Source: Flavobacteriales bacterium
GTDB taxonomy: Bacteria > Bacteroidota > Bacteroidia > Flavobacteriales_F > PHOS-HE28
NCBI GenBank assembly: GCA_016704485.1
Contig: JADJAA010000001.1
Coordinates: 1,364,001 to 1,428,000, forward strand
Reading direction: 5' to 3'
Length of the DNA stretch: 64,000 nt
Made by a program: the position numbers and the translations under genes. Shown here one piece after another: positions 52,915-61,890 of this stretch (positions within the stretch are counted from its first letter, which is position 1; the number at the start of each line of letters is the position of its first letter). The notes below the pieces were generated by a model. It ran no database searches. It had not been told where the DNA came from and saw nothing but the letters and a program-made list of their open reading frames with translations.

Positions 52915-53898
52915 TTACGTGATCTGTTCGGCCAAAGTTGCAATCCGCTGTAGGTCATGCTTTTCCATGCAATGGAAATGACCTTTTGGGCAATCATTGA
53001 AACCGATCTTGGAACACGGGCGGCACGAAAGCCCCAGAACTTCAGAAATGTGGGCACGTTCCGGGTTTGTTGGAATGTAGGGTCCCATACCGAATGAAGG
53101 AACGGTATTGCCCCAAATGCTTACCACATTCTTGCGATACGCACATGCGATGTGCATGGCGCCACTATCATGCGCTATCACCGCGCGCGCTTGCTCTATC
53201 AATGATGCGCTGCCCAGAATATCATACTTACCGGTAACGTCCCAAGCGCGTCCACCTACTTCGTTCGCAATGCCACGGGCAATACGCACATCGTCCTCGC
53301 CACCGATCAAGACCAGCGGACCTTCGATCATTTGCACCAGTTCGATCCAACGGTGTTCCGGCAATCGCTTGGTAACGTGAGCCGCACCTATGGCCAGTGC
53401 GGTATATCCATTCTGATGCGTTGTTGGTAGGTCGCTCAACTTCACCGCCCGTTCCTGTGGTATGAAAAAGTCCAACCCTGCTCCATCATTCTTCACACCT
53501 AAAGAAGCCACCGCACTGAGATAGCGGTCCACGATATGGATCTTGGGCATACGGTCCCACTTCAGGTTTACCAAAAGCCATTTCTCCACGTTCAATTTCG
53601 GGAAGCTATGTGAAGGAACGCCGAGACCCCGTTTTATCCTAGCGGTACGTAGGTTGTTGTGCAGGTCGATGACGACATCGAACTTTTCCGGTTTCAATTT
53701 TGCGATCAACGCATTGATATCCTCATCCAATTCTTGAACTTTAGTAACGTTCGGGTTGAACTTCACCAGATCCGCAAATACCGATTTGGTCGCGAAATGG
53801 ATCTCCGCATCAGCTACTTGCTTTTTGAGGCACCGTAGTACCGGACTGGTAAGCACAATATCACCGATGGAACTGAATCGAAGTACAAGGATCTTCAT
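52915..53898 (-). CDS. Glycosyltransferase family 9 (ADP-heptose:LPS heptosyltransferase-like)
   Basis: A 327-residue GT-B enzyme. N-terminal KILVLRFSSIGDIVLTSPVL is the family hallmark; the C-terminal sugar-nucleotide site shows LIGGEDD, IAHDSGAMHIACA and SIWGNTVPSFGMGPY. Members add heptose or related sugars to lipopolysaccharide core. A conserved CRPCSKIGFNDCPKGHFHCM segment near the end has five Cys, common in Bacteroidota members. Start at 53898; seven extra residues from 53919 lack support. Confidence 0.9.
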   Translation of the reverse strand: MKILVLRFSSIGDIVLTSPVLRCLKKQVADAEIHFATKSVFADLVKFNPNVTKVQELDEDINALIAKLKPEKFDVVIDLHNNLRTARIKRGLGVPSHSFPKLNVEKWLLVNLKWDRMPKIHIVDRYLSAVASLGVKNDGAGLDFFIPQERAVKLSDLPTTHQNGYTALAIGAAHVTKRLPEHRWIELVQMIEGPLVLIGGEDDVRIARGIANEVGGRAWDVTGKYDILGSASLIEQARAVIAHDSGAMHIACAYRKNVVSIWGNTVPSFGMGPYIPTNPERAHISEVLGLSCRPCSKIGFNDCPKGHFHCMEKHDLQRIATLAEQIT

Positions 53899-54017
53899 GG
53901 ATGAGGAACGGCAACCCATTGGTATTGGGCAGTCCCGTAAAATACGCTGTCAAAAGTAGGCCCTGTTCTTCGACTTTGAAGGGCTCAAGTTCGAGCTCGA
54001 CTCCGTTACTTCGCGCC

Positions 54018-54794
54018 ATGTTCATCGATACGCACGCTCATCTGTATCATAACCAATTCAAAGGCGACCGGGCAGCCATGGTGCAACGCGCGCTGGATGC
54101 AGGGGTGAAGAAGTTGTTCCTGCCCAACATCGACAAAGAAAGTATCGAGGCAATGGATGCACTGGCAGAAGCGTATTCGGATGTTTGCTACCCAATGATG
54201 GGGTTGCATCCCTGTTCGGTGAGCGAGGATAATGAAGTACAAATGGCCGAGGTTGAACGGCTGTTGCGCACAGGACGTTATTGTGGCGTAGGAGAGATCG
54301 GCATCGATCTGCATTGGGACAAGACCTTTTTGATCCAACAGCAGGACGTCTTTCGGCAGCACGTGCGCTGGGCGAAGGAAATGGCGTTGCCCATCGTTAT
54401 CCATTGTCGCGAGAGCTTCGAGGAGACCATTGCTATTGTTGAAGAGGAGAACGATGATCGACTGCACGGTGTATTCCATTGTTTTACGGGAACTCCAGAA
54501 CATGCGGAACGGATCAAAGCACTGGGCGATTTCTATTTGGGTATCGGTGGCGTTATCACCTTCCCGAACGGTGGCCTCGCAGAAACAATGGCCGTTGTAG
54601 GTGCTGACCATTGCGTGTTAGAAACCGATGCCCCCTATCTAGCGCCCGTTCCGCATCGCGGTAAACGCAACGAGAGCAGCTATATTCCCTTGATCGCTGC
54701 AAAACTTGCTGAAGCTTGTGGCCTTACGCTCGAACAGGTCGCTGCCATTACTACCGCAAACGCCGAACGTCTTTTTGCCCCACGTAACGCATGA
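54018..54794 (+). CDS. TatD-family metal-dependent hydrolase
   Basis: A 258-residue TIM-barrel nuclease. Metal ligands: HAH at residues 6-8, GEIGIDLHW (Glu near 93), IHCRES (His), FHCFTG (His), and LETDAPYLAP (Asp). Family members are 3'-5' DNA exonucleases or D-aminoacyl hydrolase-like enzymes; the natural substrate is uncertain. The frame opens at 53901 but the family N-terminus is at 54018. ansA overlaps it by four bases. Confidence 0.92.
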   Translation: MFIDTHAHLYHNQFKGDRAAMVQRALDAGVKKLFLPNIDKESIEAMDALAEAYSDVCYPMMGLHPCSVSEDNEVQMAEVERLLRTGRYCGVGEIGIDLHWDKTFLIQQQDVFRQHVRWAKEMALPIVIHCRESFEETIAIVEEENDDRLHGVFHCFTGTPEHAERIKALGDFYLGIGGVITFPNGGLAETMAVVGADHCVLETDAPYLAPVPHRGKRNESSYIPLIAAKLAEACGLTLEQVAAITTANAERLFAPRNA

Positions 54795-55819
54795 AACAAC
54801 CTTCTGTTCTTCTGATCTATACCGGTGGCACCATCGGCATGTGGGCTGACCCTAAGTCTGGTGCGCTACAACCCATGGATCTTGCACATCTGGAAGAGCA
54901 AGTCCCAGAATTGGAGCGTGTAAAAGTGGATCTGGAAGCGGTCGCGTTCGAAGAGCCGATCGATAGCAGCGATATGAACCCGGAGCATTGGGTGCGCTTG
55001 GCCGAGATCGTAGGGGAAAACTACGACCTGTACGATGGTTTCGTAGTACTGCACGGCAGCGATACCATGGCCTATACCGCGAGTGCACTCAGTTTTCTGC
55101 TCGAATGCTTGAACAAACCGGTGATCCTTACGGGTTCCCAATTACCCATTGGCACCATCCGTACCGATGCCAAAGAGAACCTTATCACCGCCATTGAGAT
55201 CGCGGCTGCAAAAGACGAAGAAGGAAGAGCAATGGTCCCGGAAGTGGCCGTGTATTTCGAATACGGACTTATGCGAGGTAACCGGACCGTTAAAGTGCAT
55301 GCAGAGCGTTTCGAAGCCTTCCGGTCACCCAATTGGCCAGCTCTGGCAGAAGCCGGCGTACACATCAAATACGATCGGTCGGCGATCTTGACTCATCGTT
55401 CCGCAAAGTTCAAGGTGCATACTGCATTCAACACCGAAGTGGCCGTGATCCGCTTGTTCCCTGGAATTCGACCAAGTTGGGTGCATCATGCTTTGTCACA
55501 ACCGGGACTTCGTGCCGCGATCATTACCACGTTCGGTAGCGGAAATGGCCCGCGGGACCCGTTGTTCATCAGTGCGTTGAAGGAAGCGACACAACGGGGC
55601 GTGCTCTTGGTGAACATTACCCAATGCGTAGGCGGCAGAGTAGAACAAGGGAAATACGCCACCAGCCAAGCCTTCCTGAAAATGGGCATGGTTTCCGGTG
55701 CGGATCTGACAATTGAGGCTGCAGTGACGAAGCTTATGTTCCTATTGGGGATGTACTCGAAGAACGAGGTCGTTGCTCAACATTTCGTGCAGTCCTTGGC
55801 AGGAGAACTAACTGAGTAG
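54791..55819 (+). CDS. ansA: Type I L-asparaginase
   Basis: A 342-residue cytoplasmic enzyme that splits asparagine into aspartate and ammonia. Active-site motifs: YTGGTIGMW (nucleophile Thr, about 10-18), HGSDTMAYTASALSF (second Thr and Asp, about 88-102), TGSQLPIG, and AKENLITAIEIA. No signal peptide, which fits the type I class. Coupled to the TatD gene by ATGA overlap. Confidence 0.94.
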   Translation: MKQPSVLLIYTGGTIGMWADPKSGALQPMDLAHLEEQVPELERVKVDLEAVAFEEPIDSSDMNPEHWVRLAEIVGENYDLYDGFVVLHGSDTMAYTASALSFLLECLNKPVILTGSQLPIGTIRTDAKENLITAIEIAAAKDEEGRAMVPEVAVYFEYGLMRGNRTVKVHAERFEAFRSPNWPALAEAGVHIKYDRSAILTHRSAKFKVHTAFNTEVAVIRLFPGIRPSWVHHALSQPGLRAAIITTFGSGNGPRDPLFISALKEATQRGVLLVNITQCVGGRVEQGKYATSQAFLKMGMVSGADLTIEAAVTKLMFLLGMYSKNEVVAQHFVQSLAGELTE

Positions 55820-55821
55820 CT

Positions 55822-55829
55822 TACTTTCG
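55822..55829 (+). promoter_or_regulatory. Putative -7 element of tRNA-Ser
   Basis: TACTTTCG (TAnnTTCG variant), 37 bp before the tRNA 5' end. Confidence 0.4.
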
Positions 55830-55866
55830 CGCCCCGCCACACAACAAGATCGTGGGGCGTACAACC

Positions 55867-55956
55867 GGAGAGATGGCCGAGTGGTTGAAGGCGCACGCCT
55901 GGAAAGTGTGTTTGCTCGAAAGGGTAACGGGGGTTCGAATCCCTCTCTCTCCGCCA
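55867..55956 (+). tRNA. trnS: tRNA-Ser (anticodon GGA)
   Basis: Class II tRNA with a long variable arm. Acceptor GGAGAGA (55867-55873) pairs with TCTCTCC (55946-55952); discriminator G, and CCA is encoded at 55954-55956. Anticodon stem CACGC/GTGTG (one G-T) encloses CTGGAAA, giving GGA. T loop GGTTCGAATCC. The last A of CCA is also the first base of a large inverted repeat. Confidence 0.96.
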
Positions 55957-56061
55957 ATGTGACGCCGCGTAGCGGCGTTCATTTTAATACGATCGCGCTC
56001 GAACTAGCTCGAAAAAGCGATCGTATTAAAATGAACCAGGTCACGCAGCGACCGTCACATT
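55956..56061. repeat. Nested palindrome at the 3' end of tRNA-Ser
   Basis: Outer arms AATGTGACG (55956-55964) and CGTCACATT (56053-56061) are perfect. Inner arms of 20 bp (55977-55996 and 56017-56036; GTTCATTTTAATACGATCGC and its reverse complement) are also perfect, around a 20-base loop containing GCTCGAACTAGCTCGAA. Small hairpins lie between the outer and inner arms (GCCGC/GCGGC on the left, GGTC/GACC on the right). There is no T-run, so it is not a standard terminator. The following bases to 56214 hold no gene I can support. Confidence 0.85.
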
Positions 56062-56214
56062 GAAGCCCTCTGCCGTCCGACAGAAAGACCGACCAAAGGG
56101 AGGTCAATCCCTTACCGCGAAGATTTCAGGGTCTACGATCTCACTAGGCACATTACATATTCAGAGATCGTGAGTTGAACGTAATAGCATTACATCCACT
56201 CACCACCACTTCCT

Positions 56215-56222
56215 TACCTTTG
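56215..56222 (+). promoter_or_regulatory. -7 element of dusB
   Basis: TACCTTTG, a perfect consensus, 15 bp before the ATG at 56238. It lies inside the longer frame that opens with TTG at 56175, so it argues against that start. Confidence 0.5.
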
Positions 56223-56237
56223 AAGCCCTTAAAAACG

Positions 56238-57230
56238 ATGGTCCGCATCGGCCCCATAGAACTTGGCGAATTCCCGCTGTTGCTCGCTCCCATGGAGGAT
56301 GTGAGCGATCCGCCGTTCCGTGCGTTGTGCAAAAAGCATGGTGCAGATCTGATGTATACGGAGTTCATCAGCAGTGAAGGGTTGATCCGAAGGGCGGCCA
56401 AAGGCATGAAGAAGCTCGATATTTTCGAGAATGAACGCCCTGTTGGTATTCAGCTTTTCGGTGGCTCAGAGGATGCGATGGAAGAGGCGGCCCGCATTGC
56501 TGAAGAAGTGCGACCAGATCTGATCGATATCAATTACGGGTGCCCCGTTCATAAGGTCGTGAATAAAGGCGCCGGTGCATGCTTGTTACAGGACGTGGAC
56601 AAAATGGTGCGGCTCACCAAAGCGGTCGTTAATGCTGTCAAGGTGCCGGTGACAGTGAAAACACGCCTTGGTTGGAACGACCACACCAAGAACATCATGG
56701 AAGTGGCCGAACGGTTACAGGAAGTCGGTATCCAGGCATTGGCGATCCACGGTCGCACACGTGCACAACTCTACAAAGGCCCCGCGGACTGGACATTGAT
56801 CGGTGAGGTGAAGAACAACCCACGCATCAATATCCCGATCTTCGGGAATGGCGATATCGATTCACCGGAAAAGGCCGTTGAATATCGCAATCGCTACGGC
56901 GTGGATGGGATCATGATCGGAAGGGGCTCGATCGGCCATCCATTCATTTTCAACGAGATCAAGCATTTCATGGCCACGGGTACACATCTACCGGCGCCAA
57001 CAATTGAAGACCGTGTGGAAGCCTGTCGCGAACACTTGTTGAGCTCACTTGCATGGAAAGGTCCGTGGGAAGGTGTTGTTGAAATGCGGCGCCACTACGG
57101 CAATTATCTCCGTGGTCTTCCCAACGTGAAGGAAGTGCGCCTTCGCCTGTGTACGGAACGCGATCCCAAGATCATTGAAGAGATCCTGGACGAAGTGATC
57201 GCACTGTATTCGGTGGAGGTTGCCGTGTGA
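56238..57230 (+). CDS. dusB: tRNA-dihydrouridine synthase B
   Basis: A 330-residue FMN enzyme that reduces uridine to dihydrouridine in tRNA. LAPMEDVSDPPFRALC (16-31), the catalytic-Cys motif INYGCPVHKV (Cys102), KTRLGWND, HGRTRAQLYKG (substrate His) and GNGDIDSPEKA are all as in Dus proteins. The length is normal. Start as fixed by the promoter. It lies downstream of a tRNA gene, which is probably coincidental. Confidence 0.94.
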   Translation: MVRIGPIELGEFPLLLAPMEDVSDPPFRALCKKHGADLMYTEFISSEGLIRRAAKGMKKLDIFENERPVGIQLFGGSEDAMEEAARIAEEVRPDLIDINYGCPVHKVVNKGAGACLLQDVDKMVRLTKAVVNAVKVPVTVKTRLGWNDHTKNIMEVAERLQEVGIQALAIHGRTRAQLYKGPADWTLIGEVKNNPRINIPIFGNGDIDSPEKAVEYRNRYGVDGIMIGRGSIGHPFIFNEIKHFMATGTHLPAPTIEDRVEACREHLLSSLAWKGPWEGVVEMRRHYGNYLRGLPNVKEVRLRLCTERDPKIIEEILDEVIALYSVEVAV

Positions 57231-57235
57231 AGTGA

Positions 57236-57373
57236 GGTGAATGGTGAATGGTGAACGGTGATAGGACCGACCCATTACCCCACTTTGTTCTAATTGATCA
57301 GGCAAGTGAATAAAAGTCAGTAGCACATGCTGAATGGTGATCGGACCGACCCATTCACCATTCACCATTCACC
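57236..57373. repeat. 20 bp inverted repeats between convergent genes
   Basis: GGTGAATGGTGAATGGTGAA (57236-57255) and its exact reverse complement (57354-57373) flank a spacer that also holds a direct repeat, GGTGAT[A/C]GGACCGACCCATT. It fills the gap between dusB and the permease gene and may act as a bidirectional transcription stop. Confidence 0.75.
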
Positions 57374-57377
57374 GACC

Positions 57378-58595
57378 TCACCACGTGTTCAAGAACCGCT
57401 TGCTTAACGTCCTTAACGGTACCCATGCGGCCAACACGCCGATAGTAAGCACCGTGAAGAAGATCACAACGAGGTCCTCTGCTTGCACTAATACGGGATA
57501 GGCTTCCACAACTGATCCGCTCAAGGCCACGAACCCGAATTGTTGCTGCGCGAAACAGATACCAAGGCCAAGCGCCAATCCAGCAAAAATGCCGACGATC
57601 ACGATCAACAATCCTTCATTGAAGAACACCCTGCGTACCACGCCCGGTGTGGCTCCCATACTGATCAGCGTTCTCATGTCCTGCTGTTTCTCGATCATCA
57701 TCATGGTCAACGATGCGATGATGTTGAACGCCCCGATAAGGCCAATGAAAACAAGAATGATGAACGTGAACAATTTCTCCGATGCATTGGTCTGATACAT
57801 CAACGCATTTTTCTGGTAACGCGTTTTTACAATGAACGATGGGCCGAGGTCCACGCGCAGTTTTTTCGCTACCCGGTCCATGTCCTTGGAGTTTTTTAGT
57901 TGAACCTCCAAGGCACTCACGGAGCTGTCATAATGCAATACTTCTTGTGCGAATTCAAGCGGCACCACAGCATATTTAGCGTCGAACTCCATGTTCATCG
58001 TATACGTTCCGCTTACGGCCAATGACGACTGCTCGAAGGCCCGCTGTTGGTACTTGCTCAGTTTTCGTCCACGTATCGGAGCGCTTATTTCCAACGGCTG
58101 GAAAACACCATCATCCAACGGAACGGCAAGGTCGGTCTTCAATGCAATGCCAAGTATCGCGGTCGGGCCGGTGGTTCCTTCCAATGAAATGGCGCCATCG
58201 AACAAGAAGTCCTTCAGCCTGCTCATCTCCAAGTACTGTGGTTCCACGCCTTTCATGGTTGCAACGCCTTGCTGATCACCGCACCGCAACAATACATTTT
58301 CTTCGATCACCCAACTTGATCGTTGTACTTCCGGCAGCGCGTTCAATTGCGAAAGGTCAAGCGTATTCTTAGGGAAGGTCTTACCCGTTGCCGGAGTGAT
58401 GGTGATGTCCTGATCGAACGGACTGTAAATGGAATCCACAAGATCACCGATACCGTTCAATGTGCTCAGCACAACGACCATTGCGCCGGTCACCACAGCG
58501 ATCACCACGATGCTGATGATGGTGATCACATTCACTGCGTTCTGCGAGCGCTTGGCCAATAAATACCGACGAGCGAAGAGCAGTGGGAGGTTCAT
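57378..58595 (-). CDS. ABC transporter permease, LolE/FtsX (MacB_PCD) type
   Basis: A 405-residue inner-membrane permease. MNLPLLFARRYLLAKRSQNAVNVIT before the first span is typical of the lipoprotein-releasing LolC/LolE group. A large periplasmic MacB_PCD domain spans about 45-260, followed by three C-terminal membrane spans with the FtsX motif IGAFNIIASLTMMMIEKQQDM and RTLISMGATPG. It probably extracts lipoproteins or substrates from the inner membrane with an ATPase encoded elsewhere. The methyltransferase gene lies 12 bp upstream on the same strand. Confidence 0.9.
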   Translation of the reverse strand: MNLPLLFARRYLLAKRSQNAVNVITIISIVVIAVVTGAMVVVLSTLNGIGDLVDSIYSPFDQDITITPATGKTFPKNTLDLSQLNALPEVQRSSWVIEENVLLRCGDQQGVATMKGVEPQYLEMSRLKDFLFDGAISLEGTTGPTAILGIALKTDLAVPLDDGVFQPLEISAPIRGRKLSKYQQRAFEQSSLAVSGTYTMNMEFDAKYAVVPLEFAQEVLHYDSSVSALEVQLKNSKDMDRVAKKLRVDLGPSFIVKTRYQKNALMYQTNASEKLFTFIILVFIGLIGAFNIIASLTMMMIEKQQDMRTLISMGATPGVVRRVFFNEGLLIVIVGIFAGLALGLGICFAQQQFGFVALSGSVVEAYPVLVQAEDLVVIFFTVLTIGVLAAWVPLRTLSKRFLNTW

Positions 58596-58607
58596 TGTTC
58601 GTACGAT

Positions 58608-59417
58608 CTACTTCCAAGCTTTAACGATCAGTCCTGTACCCGTGCTGTGCTTCATGCGCACATCGAACATGTTCAACACGAATGCGATCGGGTAGGCGAT
58701 CACGTAATAGAAGGGTAGTAGGATGAAGAATAATTTGCTCGCCTGCAACATGAGCAACGGCCACTTCATGCTGAGCTTCCAGCTGATCTTGCCCGGTGCT
58801 CCATAACTGTAGCGCGCTTCAACTTTCGTGAATCCATTTCGCAGACACTTCGCTCGGATGTCGTCGATGTTATACCCATCGCGCACATGCTCTTCAATGA
58901 AAGAGCCTTCACCTTCCTCATGCACATCGCTACCACCTTGGTCGCTCGGTGTGCTGATGATCAACATGCCGCCGGACTTAAGCGATGTGCTGTAACACTT
59001 CAACGCCGCTTCATCTTCGAGAATGTGTTCCATGACATCCACACAAACTACTAGCTCGAACGTATCCGCTTTGGTGAATTTGGTAACGTCCCCAACTTCG
59101 AATTTAACCTGAGTGCGACCGATCTTGCTGAAGAATGCATTGCAGTCAGCAACCTGTTCATCCTTCACATCGATCGCAGTAATGTTCCACTTCCTGCTCT
59201 TGCTGCTTAGCCAATAGGTGTATTGCCCGAATCCAGCACCAGCATCGTAGATCGCTAGTTGCCGATCACGCTTATCAGCAGCCCATTTGGTAAGCTCTCG
59301 CTGAATGTGCCATGCTCTTAGTAAGAGCAGGTCCAGAAGGCCGTAGAAGATCTTGCGCAGAAAGGGCGTACGGTTGAAGACCACCCCTAACCGACGTTTT
59401 ACCGGATCATACTGCAT
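58608..59417 (-). CDS. Class I SAM-dependent methyltransferase
   Basis: A 269-residue enzyme. SAM motif I IYDAGAGFGQYTYW (about 54-67); motif II ITAIDVKDEQVADC; motif III FELVVCVDVMEHILEDE. The C-terminal 70 residues contain a hydrophobic stretch (LFFILLPFYYVIAYPIAFVL) that suggests membrane association. The acceptor is unknown; envelope lipids or glycans are plausible from the tail but not shown. Confidence 0.88.
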   Translation of the reverse strand: MQYDPVKRRLGVVFNRTPFLRKIFYGLLDLLLLRAWHIQRELTKWAADKRDRQLAIYDAGAGFGQYTYWLSSKSRKWNITAIDVKDEQVADCNAFFSKIGRTQVKFEVGDVTKFTKADTFELVVCVDVMEHILEDEAALKCYSTSLKSGGMLIISTPSDQGGSDVHEEGEGSFIEEHVRDGYNIDDIRAKCLRNGFTKVEARYSYGAPGKISWKLSMKWPLLMLQASKLFFILLPFYYVIAYPIAFVLNMFDVRMKHSTGTGLIVKAWK

Positions 59418-59582
59418 TGCCCTTTGGGAATGAAAAATGGAGAATGATAAATGTAGAATTTAGAATGTGCCGCATCGACGGTCAGGTTCACTGATCTGTA
59501 TGTTCTGGGTTTCTAAGAACTCTGTGACACGTGCCGCATTTATCAGGTGAGATCATTAAACGAGTTGGTGGGAATATCTGCT

Positions 59583-59921
59583 CTACTTTTTCAATAGCCG
59601 GTCGATCTCATCGGCCCGATCCAGCGAGTCATCGATGTAGAAATTCAGGTCCGGCACAATGCGCATGTGCTTGCCTATACGGCCACCCAATTGCCCACGT
59701 AGGCGATGGCTCTGTGCTTTGATCGTATCGATAACGCCTTGCTTGTCCTTTACCGGAAAGAGGCTAAGGTAAACCTTTGCCAATCCGAGGTCCGGACTTA
59801 TGCGCACCGCTGATACCGTGATAAGCCCGCCCGGTAGGAAATTGCGCCCTTCGAGCTGGAAGATCTCCGCTAGCTCGCGTTGCAGCATGCTATTGACCTT
59901 GTTCTGTCTTAAAGTGTCCAT
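59583..59921 (-). CDS. rbfA: Ribosome-binding factor A
   Basis: A 112-residue KH-like protein that binds the 30S subunit during maturation. TLRQNKVNSMLQRELAEIF at the N-terminus, LITVSAVRISPDLGLAKVYLS in the middle, and LRGQLGGRIGKHMRIVPDLNFYIDDSLDRADEIDRLL at the end, here abbreviated, are the family's conserved blocks. The start at 59921 is supported by a -7 element at 59929-59936 only seven bases upstream; the frame extends to 60020 but overlaps the divergent promoter and gene. Confidence 0.93.
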   Translation of the reverse strand: MDTLRQNKVNSMLQRELAEIFQLEGRNFLPGGLITVSAVRISPDLGLAKVYLSLFPVKDKQGVIDTIKAQSHRLRGQLGGRIGKHMRIVPDLNFYIDDSLDRADEIDRLLKK

Positions 59922-59928
59922 TGGTGGG

Positions 59929-59936
59929 CGAAGGTA
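59929..59936 (-). promoter_or_regulatory. -7 element of rbfA
   Basis: TACCTTCG on the minus strand, seven bases before the ATG, implying a very short leader. Confidence 0.45.
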
Positions 59937-59989
59937 GTGGGTGAGCGTCAGGTTCCGTATGGTTCCTACCAACCGCCGGGTCGAACCGG

Positions 59990-59997
59990 TAACTTCG
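59990..59997 (+). promoter_or_regulatory. -7 element of the MsbA-like exporter gene
   Basis: TAACTTCG, 15 bp before the ATG at 60013; it forms a divergent pair with the rbfA element 53 bp away. Confidence 0.45.
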
Positions 59998-60012
59998 CGA
60001 CCTTCAACCTGA

Positions 60013-61863
60013 ATGCGCAATTTCTTCCGGATACTCGCTTACGGTAAGCCGTACAGGCATTTTGCCGCGCTGAACGCGGTGTTCAACTTGTTGGGAACGC
60101 TGTTCCACCTGGCTTCGTTACTGCTTTTTATTCCCTTTTTGAGGTTGTTACTGGGTCAGGTACAAATGGTGCATGAACGCCCCGCTGCCTTATGGACCCG
60201 CGAAGGATTGGAAGGAACGTTCAATTGGGGGCTCACCGTGCTTATTGAGGAACGCGGGCAAATGGGGGCATTGTTGGTGATCAGTATCTGCGTGGTGGTG
60301 CTTTTCCTTTTCAAGAACCTATTCCGTTACCTCGCACTCGTAGCGATCTGTAATTTCCGCAACTTGATCGTTCGCGATGTGCGCGCTGCGATCTACGGGA
60401 AGATGATGTCGTTGCCGTTAAGCTATCACAGCGGCGAGCGGAAAGGCGATCTGCTCTCGTTGATCACCAACGATATGCAAGTGATCGAGTACTCGGTGAT
60501 GTTCTACATCGAAATGGTATTCCGCGAGCCGATCGCTGTGATCCTGTTCTTGGCCACCATGGTGACGCTTTCACCGCAACTCACCTTGATCTCATTGTTG
60601 CTCCTGCCGATCAGCGGTCTGTTGATCGGTCGCATCAGTAAAAGTCTGAAACGCCGGAGCAACCGCGTTCAGGAAAAGAGCGCCGATGTGTTGGCACGGG
60701 TTGAAGAAACATTGACGGGTATCCGCGTAGTGAAAGCCTTCAACGGCGAGGCGGATATGGAGCGGCGTTTTGCACGCGAGAATGAGATGCTCGCCCGCAG
60801 CAGTATCGCCATGCTGAATCGGCAGGATATTGCATCGCCTTTGAGTGAGACCATGGGTGCTGCGGTCATGGCCGCGATCGCATACATCGGCGGTTCGTAT
60901 GTTCTGGGTGCTACACCCTCGTTGACCGGAGACAGCTTCCTTGGGTTCATCATCATCTTCTCGCAGTTGTTGGCACCGATCAAAGGATTTTCGCAAGGGT
61001 ATTCAGCAATTACAAGAGGTGGTGCTAGTGGTCAACGCATTTTCGATCTACTCGCAGTAGAGAATACGGTGAAGGAAAAACCGGATGCGGCACCGATCAC
61101 CGCTTTCAATGATCGGATCACTTACAAGAAGGTCTCATTCGCGTACGATGCAATTTCAGGTGACAAGAACAGTAGTGCATTCACTACGGTCCTGAACGAG
61201 ATCGATCTGGAGATACCGAAAGGACACAGTGTTGCTTTGGTAGGAATGAGCGGCGGTGGAAAGACGACCATGGCTGGTCTGCTTCCACGCTTCTTTGATG
61301 TTACCGGTGGCGCGTTACTGATCGACGGTCATGATATCCGCGACCTCCGAATTAGCGATCTGCGGTCTTTGATGGGTATCGTTACGCAAGAGAGTATTTT
61401 GTTCAACGATACCATCGCGAATAACATCGCGTTCGGAACACCCGGTGTGGCCATGGCGGACATTGAACGCGCTGCCCGGATCGCGAATGCACACGATTTC
61501 ATTGTGGCCATGGATGGTGGCTACCAAACGAACATCGGTGATGGTGGGAACCGTCTCAGTGGTGGGCAAAAACAGCGGATCAGCATTGCACGGGCTGTGT
61601 TGAAGAACCCTCCGATACTGATCCTGGATGAAGCAACAAGTGCCTTGGATACTGAGAGTGAACGGCTGGTGCAGGATGCGCTTTTCAAGATGTTGGAAGG
61701 CCGAACAAGTTTGGTGATAGCGCATCGTTTGAGCACCATCCAACATTGCAATGAGATCTGCGTGATGCAGGAAGGACGTATCATCGAGCGCGGAACGCAT
61801 AAACAGTTGTTCGAGGCCAATGGTCAATACCGGAAGCTTTGCGATATGCAGGCATTCGCGTAG
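60013..61863 (+). CDS. ABC exporter, MsbA-like fused permease/ATPase
   Basis: A 616-residue half-transporter. Six transmembrane helices in residues about 15-345, then a nucleotide-binding domain: Walker A GMSGGGKTT (about 411-419), Q-loop TQES, signature LSGGQKQRISIAR (about 515-527), Walker B ILILDEATSALD and an H-loop AHRLST. MsbA-type proteins flip lipid A or other lipids across the inner membrane; the substrate here is inferred only from family resemblance. The acyltransferase gene follows 27 bp later, so an envelope-lipid operon is possible. Confidence 0.93.
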   Translation: MRNFFRILAYGKPYRHFAALNAVFNLLGTLFHLASLLLFIPFLRLLLGQVQMVHERPAALWTREGLEGTFNWGLTVLIEERGQMGALLVISICVVVLFLFKNLFRYLALVAICNFRNLIVRDVRAAIYGKMMSLPLSYHSGERKGDLLSLITNDMQVIEYSVMFYIEMVFREPIAVILFLATMVTLSPQLTLISLLLLPISGLLIGRISKSLKRRSNRVQEKSADVLARVEETLTGIRVVKAFNGEADMERRFARENEMLARSSIAMLNRQDIASPLSETMGAAVMAAIAYIGGSYVLGATPSLTGDSFLGFIIIFSQLLAPIKGFSQGYSAITRGGASGQRIFDLLAVENTVKEKPDAAPITAFNDRITYKKVSFAYDAISGDKNSSAFTTVLNEIDLEIPKGHSVALVGMSGGGKTTMAGLLPRFFDVTGGALLIDGHDIRDLRISDLRSLMGIVTQESILFNDTIANNIAFGTPGVAMADIERAARIANAHDFIVAMDGGYQTNIGDGGNRLSGGQKQRISIARAVLKNPPILILDEATSALDTESERLVQDALFKMLEGRTSLVIAHRLSTIQHCNEICVMQEGRIIERGTHKQLFEANGQYRKLCDMQAFA

Positions 61864-61890
61864 ATCCAACTCGTAAACGCACCGTCGTTC

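Noticed and set aside
56175..56237. Upstream TTG start for dusB
   Set aside because: A perfect -7 promoter element at 56215-56222 lies inside this extension and the family N-terminus matches the ATG at 56238.
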